DNA from: Acidobacteriota bacterium
GTDB taxonomy: Bacteria; Acidobacteriota; Terriglobia; Terriglobales; Acidobacteriaceae
DNA: 64,000 nucleotides
Reading direction: 5' to 3'
Assembly (NCBI GenBank): GCA_003225055.1
Contig: QIAU01000127.1
Coordinates: forward strand, 57,008-121,007
The notes beneath the pieces are model-generated. The model ran no database searches. It was not told the DNA's origin and saw only the letters and a list, made by a program, of their open reading frames with translations. The number at the start of each line of letters is the position of its first letter. Positions within the stretch are counted from its first letter, which is position 1. A program made the position numbers and the translations under genes. This document shows, one piece after another, positions 52,146 through 60,454 of this stretch.

Positions 52146-52998
52146 AGCGGGGACACTGTTCTCAAGATCAAGGAGGTCCTCTCATCGATTCTCGGTAGCG
52201 CTGTTCGCTACGATCTGCTGACGAGAAACCCTCTGGTCGCGGTACAGATCCCGCGCTCAAAGGTGGTCAACAAGAAAAAACAGAAACCCCACATAACCCC
52301 AGAAGAGTTCGCGCAGCTCGTCAGTTTGGTTGATGAGCCGTACGCGACGATGATGTACGTCGCCGTCTTCACTGGGCTGAGGGTGAGCGAGTTGGTCGGT
52401 TTGAAGTGGGAGGATCTTCGCGAGGACGCGATCACGGTGGACGAACGCTTCTGCCGTGGCGATTGGAGCGTGACCAAAACGGCTGGGAGCGCGGCCACAA
52501 TCGGCGTTGCGCCATCGGTTATCGCACGCATTCACCGACTGAAGGACATGAGAAGTTGAAATCAATTGGGGAGGGAAGGGGCGAAGAAGCGCTTCAAGCT
52601 GGTGCGATCAGAGGGTCCGAAAGACCTAGTATTCCAGTCGCTTCGCAAGGGCGCTCCGATCAGTGACGGCAATGTCCTGCGCCGCCACCTGCGCCCTGCA
52701 GCCCTGAAGCTCGGCATGGACCCGAAGAAAGCCATATGGCGTTCACTACGCACGTCCTGCGCCACTTGGATGATCGAGGCCGGCGCAAACCGGAATGCAA
52801 GGACAGATGCGGCACGCTCGCATCGCCACGACCCGGGACATCTACGCGCAATACGTGCCCGACAGTCAGCGGTGGGCAGTGACGCACGATCGAAATGACG
52901 GAAACCCGGCAGGCTCAGCTGGAGCAGTCGCAAAGCAGGATGATCAACTGAGTAATTGGAACGAATTGGAACGTGATTGCCCGAAACGAGCGCGCTAA
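52146..52998 (+). pseudogene. Tyrosine recombinase/integrase, decayed
   Basis: Reads VLKIKEVLSSILGSAVRYDL, then KKQKPHITPEEFAQLVSL, ATMMYVAVFTGLRVSELVGL (catalytic Arg in GLRVSEL), DERFCRGDWSVTKTAGSAAT; after a frame change near 52560 KKRFKLVRSEGPKDLVFQSL, NVLRRHLRPAALKLGMDPKK, WRSLRTSCATWMIEAGAN; another frame change near 52800 leads to MQGQMRHARIATTRDIYAQY (final Tyr box). The N-terminal core-binding domain is missing and at least two frameshifts are present. It is adjacent to the tRNA-Ala 3' end, the usual place for an integrase gene. Confidence 0.85.
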
Positions 52999-53012
52999 GT
53001 GGTTGAGGAATT

Positions 53013-53088
53013 TGGTGGAGCTAGTCGGGATCGAACCGACGACCTCATCGTTGCGAACGATGCGCTCTCCCAGCTGAGCTATAGCCCC
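53013..53088 (-). tRNA. tRNA-Ala (anticodon CGC), CCA encoded
   Basis: On the minus strand: acceptor GGGGCTA pairs with TAGCTCC (one G-T), D-arm GCTC..GAGC, anticodon arm CATCG-TTCGCAA-CGATG with anticodon CGC, T-arm GTCGG-TTCGATC-CCGAC, discriminator A and an encoded CCA. 76 nt. The 3' half (53019-53058) is duplicated at 48663-48702. Confidence 0.95.
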
Positions 53089-53223
53089 ACGACTGAAATG
53101 CGTTTCGTCTGCAATTTTAGCAGCGCCGGACAGTTGCAACCAAATGCAGAAACGTGCCAATCCAAGACTCGGCAAGCCGCGTTTCTACCAAGAGCGCGGC
53201 ACCAGCCAATTCGCGAAGCCCGT

Positions 53224-53229
53224 TATAAT
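53224..53229 (+). promoter_or_regulatory. -10 box (TATAAT) for ribA, probably leaderless
   Basis: A perfect TATAAT ends 7 nt before the GTG at 53237, so the expected transcription start is at or within a base or two of the start codon. No good -35 is seen at 17 nt and there is no Shine-Dalgarno, both consistent with a leaderless mRNA. Confidence 0.5.
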
Positions 53230-53236
53230 TGAACAT

Positions 53237-53851
53237 GTGAGTTCCTCAGGCGCAGTTCGCAAAATTGCCACCGCTGAATTCCCAACGCGGTGGGGAAAAT
53301 TCCAGATCCTCGGCTTTGAAGGCGAGTTCGGCGACAATCGCCGCAAGGAAACAGCGGTGGCGCTCGTCATGGGCGACGTGCACTCCGCGCCGCCACTGGT
53401 GCGCATTCATTCGCAGTGTCTGACGGGCGACGTTTTTGGGTCGCTGCGATGCGATTGCCGCCAGCAACTCGAGATGTCCTTGTCGATGATCGCCCACGAA
53501 GGCGCAGGGGTGCTGGTTTACGAGCAGCAGGAAGGACGCGGCATCGGGTTGATGGCCAAACTACAGGCGTATGAACTGCAGGATGCCGGGCTCGATACCG
53601 TGGAAGCCAACGAGCGGCTCGGCTTTCGCGCCGATCATCGTGAGTTTACTCTGCCCGCCGAGGTCCTCAAGGCGCTCGGCGTGCGGCAGGTGCGCCTGCT
53701 ATCGAATAATCCGGATAAGGTGGCCGCCCTCGAGAAAGCCGGGATCAAGGTGGCGGAGCGCGTTCCTTGTGAAGTCTCGCCCAATCCTCACGCTGAAGAT
53801 TATCTGAAAACGAAGAAGGAAAAGCTGGGGCACCTGTTCAGCTCGCGCTGA
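53237..53851 (+). CDS. ribA: GTP cyclohydrolase II RibA
   Basis: 204 aa from GTG 53237 (E. coli RibA 196). Zinc ligands in CLTGDVFGSLRCDC (~54-67), then YEQQEGRGIGLMAKLQAY and LGFRADHREFTLPAEVL. RLLSNNPDKVAALEKAGIKV closes the conserved part. It converts GTP to the first riboflavin precursor plus formate. An upstream ATG at 53144 is in frame, but lies over the tRNA promoter region and adds no homology. Confidence 0.92.
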   Translation: MSSSGAVRKIATAEFPTRWGKFQILGFEGEFGDNRRKETAVALVMGDVHSAPPLVRIHSQCLTGDVFGSLRCDCRQQLEMSLSMIAHEGAGVLVYEQQEGRGIGLMAKLQAYELQDAGLDTVEANERLGFRADHREFTLPAEVLKALGVRQVRLLSNNPDKVAALEKAGIKVAERVPCEVSPNPHAEDYLKTKKEKLGHLFSSR

Positions 53852-53937
53852 CCCTGCACGGACGGTTTGTCTCATCCACCCACAAGATCTCTCGATGCCA
53901 CTCGCCTGCGGCTCGCTCCGCCGGGGACGACAGTTCT

Positions 53938-54792
53938 TCAAAAACCCAACACTTCTTGAAGAAGCCTGCGATTGCGCGTGGGAAGATGGCGCAGCGCCGA
54001 ACGTGCCAGCGCCAGATACACCTCTTTGGTTCCCCGAATTCGTCCCAGAATCTTGAGATGTTTGCGCAGGGTTTCGGCATCTCCGCGAACGATGGGTCCG
54101 CTGAAAGCGCCCTCCGGCCCGCGGCAGGCATAGTTGGCCATCGTTTGGAGCACGATGGGCAGCATCATGCGGCGCGCGGATTCGCGCCCGATGCCAGCGG
54201 CGCCGGCCACCTGCTCCGCTGTCACCAACGCCGAAATCAACAAGGGTGACGCAAACGCACCCCAGGCATGGTAGGCCGGCTTTTGCTTTTTCTGAATCGG
54301 AAAAACCTCTCCCTTGAGTTGGCGCACGATGGCGCGCGCCGTCCGCACCGCTAGAGCATCGCCTTCGAGGGCAAAGGGAACACCCTCCAGCGATGGCGTA
54401 ACGCCTTGGACAAAGGTCATCATCGGGTGCAACGAGGCAACCGCCGCACCTTTGCGTCGCAGCACACTCAGTTCATCGCTGCTTAATGCGCCGCTGGAAT
54501 GAAGCGCGACTTTGCCTTTCCAGCCTGAGGCTTCGCCCAATGACCGAGCGCATCGAGCGATCTCGCGGTCTGGCACGCAGAGCCATACAATTTGGGCGGT
54601 GAGAGCGGGACGGTTGGTCGTTGTCGCGCGAGCGCCAACCCTGTTTGCCAGGCGACGAGCCCGCTGGCGGGAAGCTCTTCCCTCTCGCGAAACCACCTCT
54701 GAAACTCGATATCCTGCGTTGCTCAGCGAGACGGCCAGCGCGCTGCCCAGACTGCCCGGCCCAACCATCGCGATGCGCGGCTTGGCTGCCAT
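53938..54792 (-). CDS. Rossmann-like and DUF2520 domain protein
   Basis: 284 aa from ATG 54792. N-terminal NAD(P)-binding-like RIAMVGPGSLGSALAVSLSN, then Rossmann pattern IVWLCVPDREIARCARSL (~65), GKVALHSSGALSSDELSVL and ASLHPMMTFVQGV, followed by a DUF2520 C-terminal helical domain (PAYHAWGAFASPLLISALVT). Resembles ketopantoate-reductase/prephenate-dehydrogenase-type oxidoreductases. Substrate unknown. Convergent to ribA. Confidence 0.85.
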   Translation of the reverse strand: MAAKPRIAMVGPGSLGSALAVSLSNAGYRVSEVVSREGRASRQRARRLANRVGARATTTNRPALTAQIVWLCVPDREIARCARSLGEASGWKGKVALHSSGALSSDELSVLRRKGAAVASLHPMMTFVQGVTPSLEGVPFALEGDALAVRTARAIVRQLKGEVFPIQKKQKPAYHAWGAFASPLLISALVTAEQVAGAAGIGRESARRMMLPIVLQTMANYACRGPEGAFSGPIVRGDAETLRKHLKILGRIRGTKEVYLALARSALRHLPTRNRRLLQEVLGF

Positions 54793-54920
54793 GCGCGGCA
54801 GGATAGCAGAATTGCTGATTTCCGATTTCTGATTGCTTATTTGAATTCCCCCGCAGCTTTTCAAGCAACCGTCAGAAATCAGCAATCCACAATTCTTTGC
54901 CGATCCCGTATATTTCTCGC

Positions 54921-55499
54921 ATGACCAGACCTCCTAAACGACCAAAACAGGCCCGTGTCCTGTCCTCCCGCGAAGTTTTTCGTGGGCCGGTCTTCCGGGT
55001 CACCACAGATCGCGTCATTGAACCCGGTGGTCGGATGGTCCGACGGGACGTCGTGCGCCACCCCGGGTCGGTAGTGATCCTGGCGGTCGACGAAAGCCGC
55101 CCCCAACCTCGGGTGCTCCTGGAGTGGCAGTACCGTCACGCCGCCCAGAGTTTTCTATGGGAGCTGCCGGCGGGCCGGATCGATGAAGGCGAAGGCGAAG
55201 TTGCCGCCGCCAAACGCGAACTGCGGGAAGAAACCGGCTACACCGCCAGCCATTGGCGACTGGTTCTCAAGTACTACGCCAGCCCCGGTTTCGTGGATGA
55301 AACCATGGCGGTCTACCTGGCGCGCGGGTTGCGCCGGGGGCTGGCGCAGCCCGAGGAGGATGAGGTTATTCGCAAACGGTTCTTTGCTGTGTCTGACATC
55401 GTACAGAGAATCCTCAAAGGAAAGATTCGAGACAGCAAGACCATTGCCGGGGTCCTGTGGCTTGCCCGACACCCCTATAAACACAGGCTTTCTCCATAA
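54921..55499 (+). CDS. NUDIX hydrolase, ADP-ribose pyrophosphatase type
   Basis: 192 aa from ATG 54921. Nudix box within GRIDEGEGEVAAAKRELREE followed by TGYTA (GX5EX7REUXEEXGU, ~95-117). The upstream ILAVDESRPQPRVLLEWQYR has the ADPRase-type beta strand. Cleaves ADP-ribose or similar nucleoside diphosphates. Divergent from the DUF2520 gene; the gap is 128 nt. Confidence 0.88.
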   Translation: MTRPPKRPKQARVLSSREVFRGPVFRVTTDRVIEPGGRMVRRDVVRHPGSVVILAVDESRPQPRVLLEWQYRHAAQSFLWELPAGRIDEGEGEVAAAKRELREETGYTASHWRLVLKYYASPGFVDETMAVYLARGLRRGLAQPEEDEVIRKRFFAVSDIVQRILKGKIRDSKTIAGVLWLARHPYKHRLSP

Positions 55500-55508
55500 T
55501 GCACTCTA

Positions 55509-55537
55509 TTGACACTATCCACACGTCGCATGAGAAT
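55509..55537 (+). promoter_or_regulatory. cspA-type promoter
   Basis: TTGACA (55509-55514), 17 nt, GAGAAT (55532-55537; 4/6 of TATAAT). 5'UTR of about 60 nt before the cold-shock gene, with a purine-rich CGTGGAGGCACG before the start, plausible for cold-responsive translation. Confidence 0.55.
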
Positions 55538-55603
55538 TGCGATTTAAGCAGACACGTCTCGTGACGGAGCGTGCCTGTACGTGGAGGCACGCAAGTGGAG
55601 CGT

Positions 55604-55807
55604 ATGAAAGGCACGGTCAAGTGGTTCAACAACGCCAAGGGGTACGGTTTTATCGGACGCGAGGATGGCCCGGACGTATTTGTTCACTACAGCGCCATCA
55701 CTGGGGAAGGCTATAAGAGCCTACAGGAAGGCGACCAGGTAGAGTTCGAAATTACGCAAGGACAGAAAGGGCCGCAAGCGGCGAACGTGACCAAAGGGAC
55801 TTCCTAG
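55604..55807 (+). CDS. cspA: Cold-shock protein
   Basis: 67 aa from ATG 55604, with CSD motifs [20 protein letters not shown] (RNP1) and [20 protein letters not shown] (RNP2-like). A GTG three codons upstream (55595) has a better-placed GGAGG and could also be used. Binds single-stranded RNA/DNA as an RNA chaperone. Confidence 0.92.
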   Translation: MKGTVKWFNNAKGYGFIGREDGPDVFVHYSAITGEGYKSLQEGDQVEFEITQGQKGPQAANVTKGTS

Positions 55808-55931
55808 CCCCTGGCTTCCAGAAGTTCCTAACTTCAACACCCCGCGGTGGCCCCGGCGGGGATTCTTGTCGCCGTCTTGGGGGTTACCCGCGGTCGTTCG
55901 CCTCTCCGAGCTACAATTCTTCTAAAGCCTC

Positions 55932-57674
55932 ATGGACAACAAAGCTATCGCTGGTCTCCTGTACGAGACTGCCGACCTGCTGGAGATCGATAACCAGGAC
56001 CCGTTCCGCATCCGTTCTTACCGCAACGCGGCACAGGCGATTGAAAACCTGTCCCAACAAGTCTCCGAACTCATCGGCGAGCCCAAGAGATTGCTGGAAG
56101 TTCCCGGCATCGGCAAGGGCATGCTGCAGAATCTGCAAGAGATTTCCAAGGAGGGGCGCCTCGCCCTGCATGCTGAACTGCTGACCAAATACAAGCCAAG
56201 CATGCTGGAGTTGTTGAAGATCCAGGGTCTTGGCCCCAAAACGATTGCGCTCATCTGGAGCGCCTACCAGATCGCCGATCTGGAAGGAGTGGAGAAACTG
56301 GCGCGGGAGGGCAAGATTCGCGAGCTTCCCCGCATGGGCGAGAAGCAGGAGCAGAAGCTGCTCAAGGCAATTGAGGATTATCGCCGCATGGCTGGGCGGT
56401 TCCTGCTCGATGCTGCCGAAATCCAAGCCAACAAGCTGGTCGAACATCTCAAGCTCTTCGGTGGCATCGACAAGATCACGCCCGCCGGGTCGCTGCGGCG
56501 CGGCCGCGAGACGGTCGGCGACCTCGATGTGCTGGTCACCGGCAGATGCTGCGTCAACGATACGGAACGCGAAAATCTCATTGAGCATGTAACCGGCTTG
56601 CCGGGTCTGATGCAAGTGATTGCGCGCGGCGACAACAAGGTCAGCTTCCGCATGCGTTCCGGCATGCAGGTGGATGTGAGAACCCTCTCGCCTGATTCGT
56701 TTGGTGCGGCCATGCAGTACTTCACCGGCTCGAAATCGCACAATGTGGCTCTGCGTCAACGCGCGTTGAAGATGGGCTTCACGCTCAGCGAGTACAGCCT
56801 GGCCGAGCTCGATAACCAGAAGCCGGTCGCCGGCAAGACGGAAGAAGAGATTTACGCCAAGCTCAAGCTCGACTACATCCCGCCGGAAATGAGGGAAAAC
56901 CAGGGAGAGATCGAAGCGGCTGAGCGGCATGCGCTGCCTGAGCTCATTACAGAAAAAGACTTGCAGGGCGACGTGCACATGCATACGGTCGAAACCGATG
57001 GACGATGCACGATCGAAGAGATGGCCGAAGCTGCCCGGGCGCGCGGCTACAAGTACATGGCCATCACGGATCACTCCAAGAATCTCGCGTTCGCCAATGG
57101 CCTGGATGACCAGCGCGCACTCGAGCATATCCGGCGGATCCGAAAAGCAAACGAGAAGATCGAGGGCATCAAGATCTTTGCCGGCGTCGAGGTTGACATT
57201 TTGACGGATGGCGAATTGGATCTCTCCGACTCGGTGCTCGCAGAAATGGATATCGTCATCGCCAGTGTGCACTCCCAGTTCAACCAGGAATCAGCGAAGA
57301 TGACGGATCGCCTGCTGAGGGCGATTGAGAATCCAAACACGTCGGTCATCGGGCATCCTACTGGTCGCGTCCTCCTCCGCCGTGACGCCTACCCATTTGA
57401 CGTGGATGCGGTTTTAAAGGCAGCCGCGAGACAGAAGGTCGCCATGGAACTGAACTCCTATCCCGACCGGCTCGACCTGAACGACCGTCACCTGCGCATG
57501 GCGAATGAGCGGGGAGTGAAGATCGTGATCAACACCGACGCTCACCATACGTCCCATATGGAAAAGATCCGCTATGGAGTGCTGCAGGCGCGCCGCGCCT
57601 GGCTGACGAAGGATGATGTGCTGAACACTCTGCCCGCACAGAAATTTGCCCAAGCCATGAAGCATGGCTGGTGA
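55932..57674 (+). CDS. polX: DNA polymerase X with PHP exonuclease domain
   Basis: 580 aa. HhH regions LLEVPGIGKGML and LLKIQGLGPKTIALIWSAYQ (DNA-binding, ~55-110); PolX palm with GDLDVLVTG (two catalytic Asp, ~190) and SGMQVDVRTL (third, ~240); C-terminal PHP phosphoesterase with DVHMHTVETDGRC, AITDHSKNLA, DILTDGELDLSD, DIVIASVHSQF and NTDAHH. Gap-filling base-excision repair with 3'-5' proofreading by the PHP domain. A TACAAT lies 15 nt before the ATG. Confidence 0.93.
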   Translation: MDNKAIAGLLYETADLLEIDNQDPFRIRSYRNAAQAIENLSQQVSELIGEPKRLLEVPGIGKGMLQNLQEISKEGRLALHAELLTKYKPSMLELLKIQGLGPKTIALIWSAYQIADLEGVEKLAREGKIRELPRMGEKQEQKLLKAIEDYRRMAGRFLLDAAEIQANKLVEHLKLFGGIDKITPAGSLRRGRETVGDLDVLVTGRCCVNDTERENLIEHVTGLPGLMQVIARGDNKVSFRMRSGMQVDVRTLSPDSFGAAMQYFTGSKSHNVALRQRALKMGFTLSEYSLAELDNQKPVAGKTEEEIYAKLKLDYIPPEMRENQGEIEAAERHALPELITEKDLQGDVHMHTVETDGRCTIEEMAEAARARGYKYMAITDHSKNLAFANGLDDQRALEHIRRIRKANEKIEGIKIFAGVEVDILTDGELDLSDSVLAEMDIVIASVHSQFNQESAKMTDRLLRAIENPNTSVIGHPTGRVLLRRDAYPFDVDAVLKAAARQKVAMELNSYPDRLDLNDRHLRMANERGVKIVINTDAHHTSHMEKIRYGVLQARRAWLTKDDVLNTLPAQKFAQAMKHGW

Positions 57675-57783
57675 TTGCAGCGCGGAGAAGTCGGAAAGAA
57701 AAAGGGCGCTCTGGACGATTTCGCCGATCAGCCGCTTTTGGGCATCCGAGCAGGTACAATCTGAGCTGAAACCGAGGTCGACT

Positions 57784-58377
57784 ATGCCCGAGAACGCCCC
57801 GACACCCCCACCTGCAGGTCCGGCTCCTGGGGTCAGTGAACCAGCGCCGTCCGGCGGAATGAAATTCGATATCGGCGAGGAGTTCGGCACCGCGAAGCGT
57901 AACCTGCCGCCGGCTAAGATCGTTCTGATTGGTATTGCTGTCGTGCTGGTCGTGGGCGCCATCTTGGTCTTTACCCAAAGTCTCCCCAGCTCCGCCGGTT
58001 CGATCGATGACGTCGTCGGCGTGGAAGTCCCCAATCAGGGCACCGTGCTGGCTGCCATTAACGTAACCGTGCGCAACGGAGGCAAGAAGGCGATGTGGAT
58101 TCACAGCATGAAAGCCACCCTCAAAACCGACAGCGGCGAATTTCCCGATGAGGCCGCCTCGCCGGTGGACTTCGAGCGCTACTTCCAGGCCCTGCCTGCT
58201 CTTAAACAACATGCCATGGAACCCTTGAAGGTCGAGACGAAGATCCAGCCCGGCGGCGAAGTCAAGGGAACAATCATGGTGAGTTTTCCGGTTACACAGG
58301 ATGGCTTCGACAGGCGCAAGTCGCTGAGCGTCGCTATCCAGCCTTACGATCAACGTGCGTTGGTGATTACTAAATAG
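57784..58377 (+). CDS. Membrane-anchored hypothetical protein
   Basis: 197 aa from ATG 57784. N-terminal cytoplasmic Pro-rich segment, one helix KIVLIGIAVVLVVGAILVFT (~40-60), then an extracellular beta-type region with VLAAINVTVRNGGKKAMWIH and KTDSGEFPDEAASPVDFERY (resembles DUF4352/FxLYD-like extracytoplasmic domains). Downstream of polX by 110 nt. Function unknown. Confidence 0.7.
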   Translation: MPENAPTPPPAGPAPGVSEPAPSGGMKFDIGEEFGTAKRNLPPAKIVLIGIAVVLVVGAILVFTQSLPSSAGSIDDVVGVEVPNQGTVLAAINVTVRNGGKKAMWIHSMKATLKTDSGEFPDEAASPVDFERYFQALPALKQHAMEPLKVETKIQPGGEVKGTIMVSFPVTQDGFDRRKSLSVAIQPYDQRALVITK

Positions 58378-58935
58378 CGGAACTTATTAGATCAACCAGC
58401 GCGCTGCTGAGCAAAACTAGCCGCCCGACTGACAGGGCGGCTTCATCGTCTGGTGAAACTCGCTTACTTCGGGGCTGACCCGCGCCGCGAGGGTTCGTCG
58501 CGGTGCCGCTCATGTCGAAATTACCGCCCCCAGTGACCGCAATGCCGGGCCCGGTATTGTGACTGCTCTCAAGCTCGCCAGAACCAGAGACTACGAAAGT
58601 TAGGGTTGTCATCCACCCGAACTCCGGCGTGCAGAGCTTGCCCCCTAAATCCATTGTTTGTGATCTGGGTGGCCCCGAACAGCGTTCCACCGGGGACACT
58701 TCGGAGTTACGGCTGATGAACAGTCCGTTGAATCCGTTCGAGAATCCCAACCGGACCAGCGTAATTCCCTTCGATCCGGAGGTTCTCATCACCGTGGAGC
58801 ATGCTGATAGGACCCAAGGCAGGAAATCTGAAGTAAGGTTCCCAAAATGAAACACGGTACGGTGGGGATGCCGAGAGGCTTGGCTCGGGGTGGCCGATGA
58901 TCTCCCGATGGCCAACCGGCCGATTTGGGGCGGCC
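58378..58935. other. Gap with a GCCGCCC/GGGCGGC hairpin
   Basis: A 7-bp stem (58420-58426 with 58435-58441) lies 43 nt after the 57784 gene stop and may end its transcript, although no clear T-run follows. The rest of the gap holds no convincing gene; a minus-strand frame of 213 codons crossing it lacks homology. Confidence 0.35.
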
Positions 58936-59460
58936 TTAGTCTTTTTTCTGGATGTACCTGCGCCGCAGATGGGTGTGTGCGGTAGGGGTGAGATCGTCGT
59001 ACTTCAGGCAACTGATCGATCCGTCTACTTCCAGAACCGCCAGTGCGACGTCATGATAGTCCCCAATGCCATGCTCCCGCAGCGCCCGGTGGAGTTCGTC
59101 TGCGCTCACATGTTCTTTGGCCATATGCGCAGAGATGATGTTTCCATGATGAATAAGTAAGGTGGGCTGCCCTTCGATGAATCGGCGGAAGCGGCGATTA
59201 ATGCCGGAAGTCTCCGCAACGAGGTAGTTCATCAGCAACAGGGTGCAGGCGGCGACTACGCCGCCCAGCAGCGACGTGTCGGGTCCAGTCATCGCGTTTT
59301 GTACGGCATTGGAGAGCAGCAGGAGAAGCGTGAGGTCGAAGGGGGTCATCTGGCCGACCTCACGTTTGCCGCTCAGGCGGACTCCCAGCAGAACCACGGC
59401 ATAGATCACTGCCGTCCTGAGCAGCACGGACAGCAGGACGTACCCGCCGGGAAATAGCAC
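58936..59460 (-). CDS. YetF/DUF421 family membrane protein
   Basis: 174 aa from GTG 59460. Three N-terminal helices (YVLLSVLLRTAVIYAVVLLG, TLLLLLSNAVQNAMT region), the DUF421 core LSGKREVGQMTPFDL and the soluble C-terminal domain with GQPTLLIHHGNII and ALREHGIGDYHDVALAVLEV. Follows the coiled-coil membrane protein by only a few bases and is probably translated with it. Confidence 0.85.
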   Translation of the reverse strand: MLFPGGYVLLSVLLRTAVIYAVVLLGVRLSGKREVGQMTPFDLTLLLLLSNAVQNAMTGPDTSLLGGVVAACTLLLMNYLVAETSGINRRFRRFIEGQPTLLIHHGNIISAHMAKEHVSADELHRALREHGIGDYHDVALAVLEVDGSISCLKYDDLTPTAHTHLRRRYIQKKD

Positions 59461-59463
59461 GCC

Positions 59464-60297
59464 TTATTGGGCTCCCGGTCCCGTTTGTACAGGCTGAGGA
59501 ACACCTTTGGGGGTGCTGAGATAGCCGGTGATCTTATTCTTATCCACCGTCCAGACCACCAGCTCGTAGAGCATACGCCCACGTCCGGTGTAGAACTGGA
59601 TGGGCTCGTTGACGTTGCGGTCTTTCTTTTCGATCGTCCGGTCGTCGGCCATGACATTCAAAGTGAACTTGCCGCGTTTGGCATCAGTTTTTTTAAGCTG
59701 CAGGCTTACCGTGGAAACCGGCGTAGGTCTCTTGCCTCTGTCGAGGGTGAACTCGTAATAATTGCGGTCTCCGCGGTGTTTGAGCACCTCCAGGTCGTCC
59801 CGGGTGGTGGCGACCAGTCCGCTCATTACGCCCATATCGCCCTTCACGGTCTCCAGTCGGGCTTTGGTGGCTTCCAGGTCGCTGCGGGTGGAGGCTACAT
59901 CCGTCTTGACGCCTCCCATCTCGCTTTTGACGCCTGCGACTTCCCCGCTGACCTGGGTGATCTGCTCGGTGTGCTGGTGTACCATGCGCTCCGAGGCGCG
60001 CTGCTCGGCCAGCAACTGGGCGGTGCGCTGGGCCAACTCTTTCTTGGTCATGCCGAGCTGGTGAGCCAAAGTCTCCGAACTGGCCTCGGCCTCCGAGACG
60101 CGCTTGCTTAGCTCCGTGACTTGCGTTGCGCTCGTGAGGTTTGCCTTCTCCAGCTTTTCCAAACGTGCACGAGAATCGTAGACCGCGTACAAGGTGCCGG
60201 CGACAAAGACAACGGCGAGCAATACCATGACCCACTTGCCCGCATTGCTTGAATGTTCCTCGTGAATGAAAGCCGGCGCTGCGCTTTCCTCTAGCAT
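59464..60297 (-). CDS. Single-TM coiled-coil protein
   Basis: 277 aa from ATG 60297 (GGAGGA upstream). Cytoplasmic N-terminus, one helix GKWVMVLLAVVFVAGTLYAV (~20-40), a long coiled coil (~55-165, heptads such as KRVSEAEASSETLAHQLGMT and TRSDLEATKARLETVKGDMG), then a beta-rich C-terminal domain (RNYYEFTLDRGKRPTPVSTV, IQFYTGRGRMLYELVVWTVD). Possibly a periplasmic spanning or adaptor protein. The next gene (DUF421) starts 4 nt downstream. Confidence 0.7.
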   Translation of the reverse strand: MLEESAAPAFIHEEHSSNAGKWVMVLLAVVFVAGTLYAVYDSRARLEKLEKANLTSATQVTELSKRVSEAEASSETLAHQLGMTKKELAQRTAQLLAEQRASERMVHQHTEQITQVSGEVAGVKSEMGGVKTDVASTRSDLEATKARLETVKGDMGVMSGLVATTRDDLEVLKHRGDRNYYEFTLDRGKRPTPVSTVSLQLKKTDAKRGKFTLNVMADDRTIEKKDRNVNEPIQFYTGRGRMLYELVVWTVDKNKITGYLSTPKGVPQPVQTGPGAQ

Positions 60298-60442
60298 GAA
60301 ATCCTCCGCGAGTTGCTGATCTGCAAGCAATTGTTGAGCATAAGGGGAAGAGTGTCAATGCCATACGAAAGAATCAAACGTGCCATCGGTAACACTCCCC
60401 AGACTGTCCGGGGCGTGGGAAAACCTGGAAACCGACCTCTTT

Positions 60443-60448
60443 TACAAT
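60443..60448 (+). promoter_or_regulatory. -10 box (TACAAT) for thiO, probably leaderless
   Basis: TACAAT ends 6 nt before GTG 60455, so transcription should begin at the start codon. No Shine-Dalgarno is present. Confidence 0.4.
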
Positions 60449-60454
60449 GCAGTT

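Noticed and set aside
55911..57272. A 453-codon minus-strand frame opposite polX
   Set aside because: Shadow of polX; repeated His/Leu/Arg-rich text typical of reverse reading.
58370..59011. A 213-codon minus-strand frame in the gap before DUF421
   Set aside because: No recognised domain and it overlaps the DUF421 gene end; not enough support.
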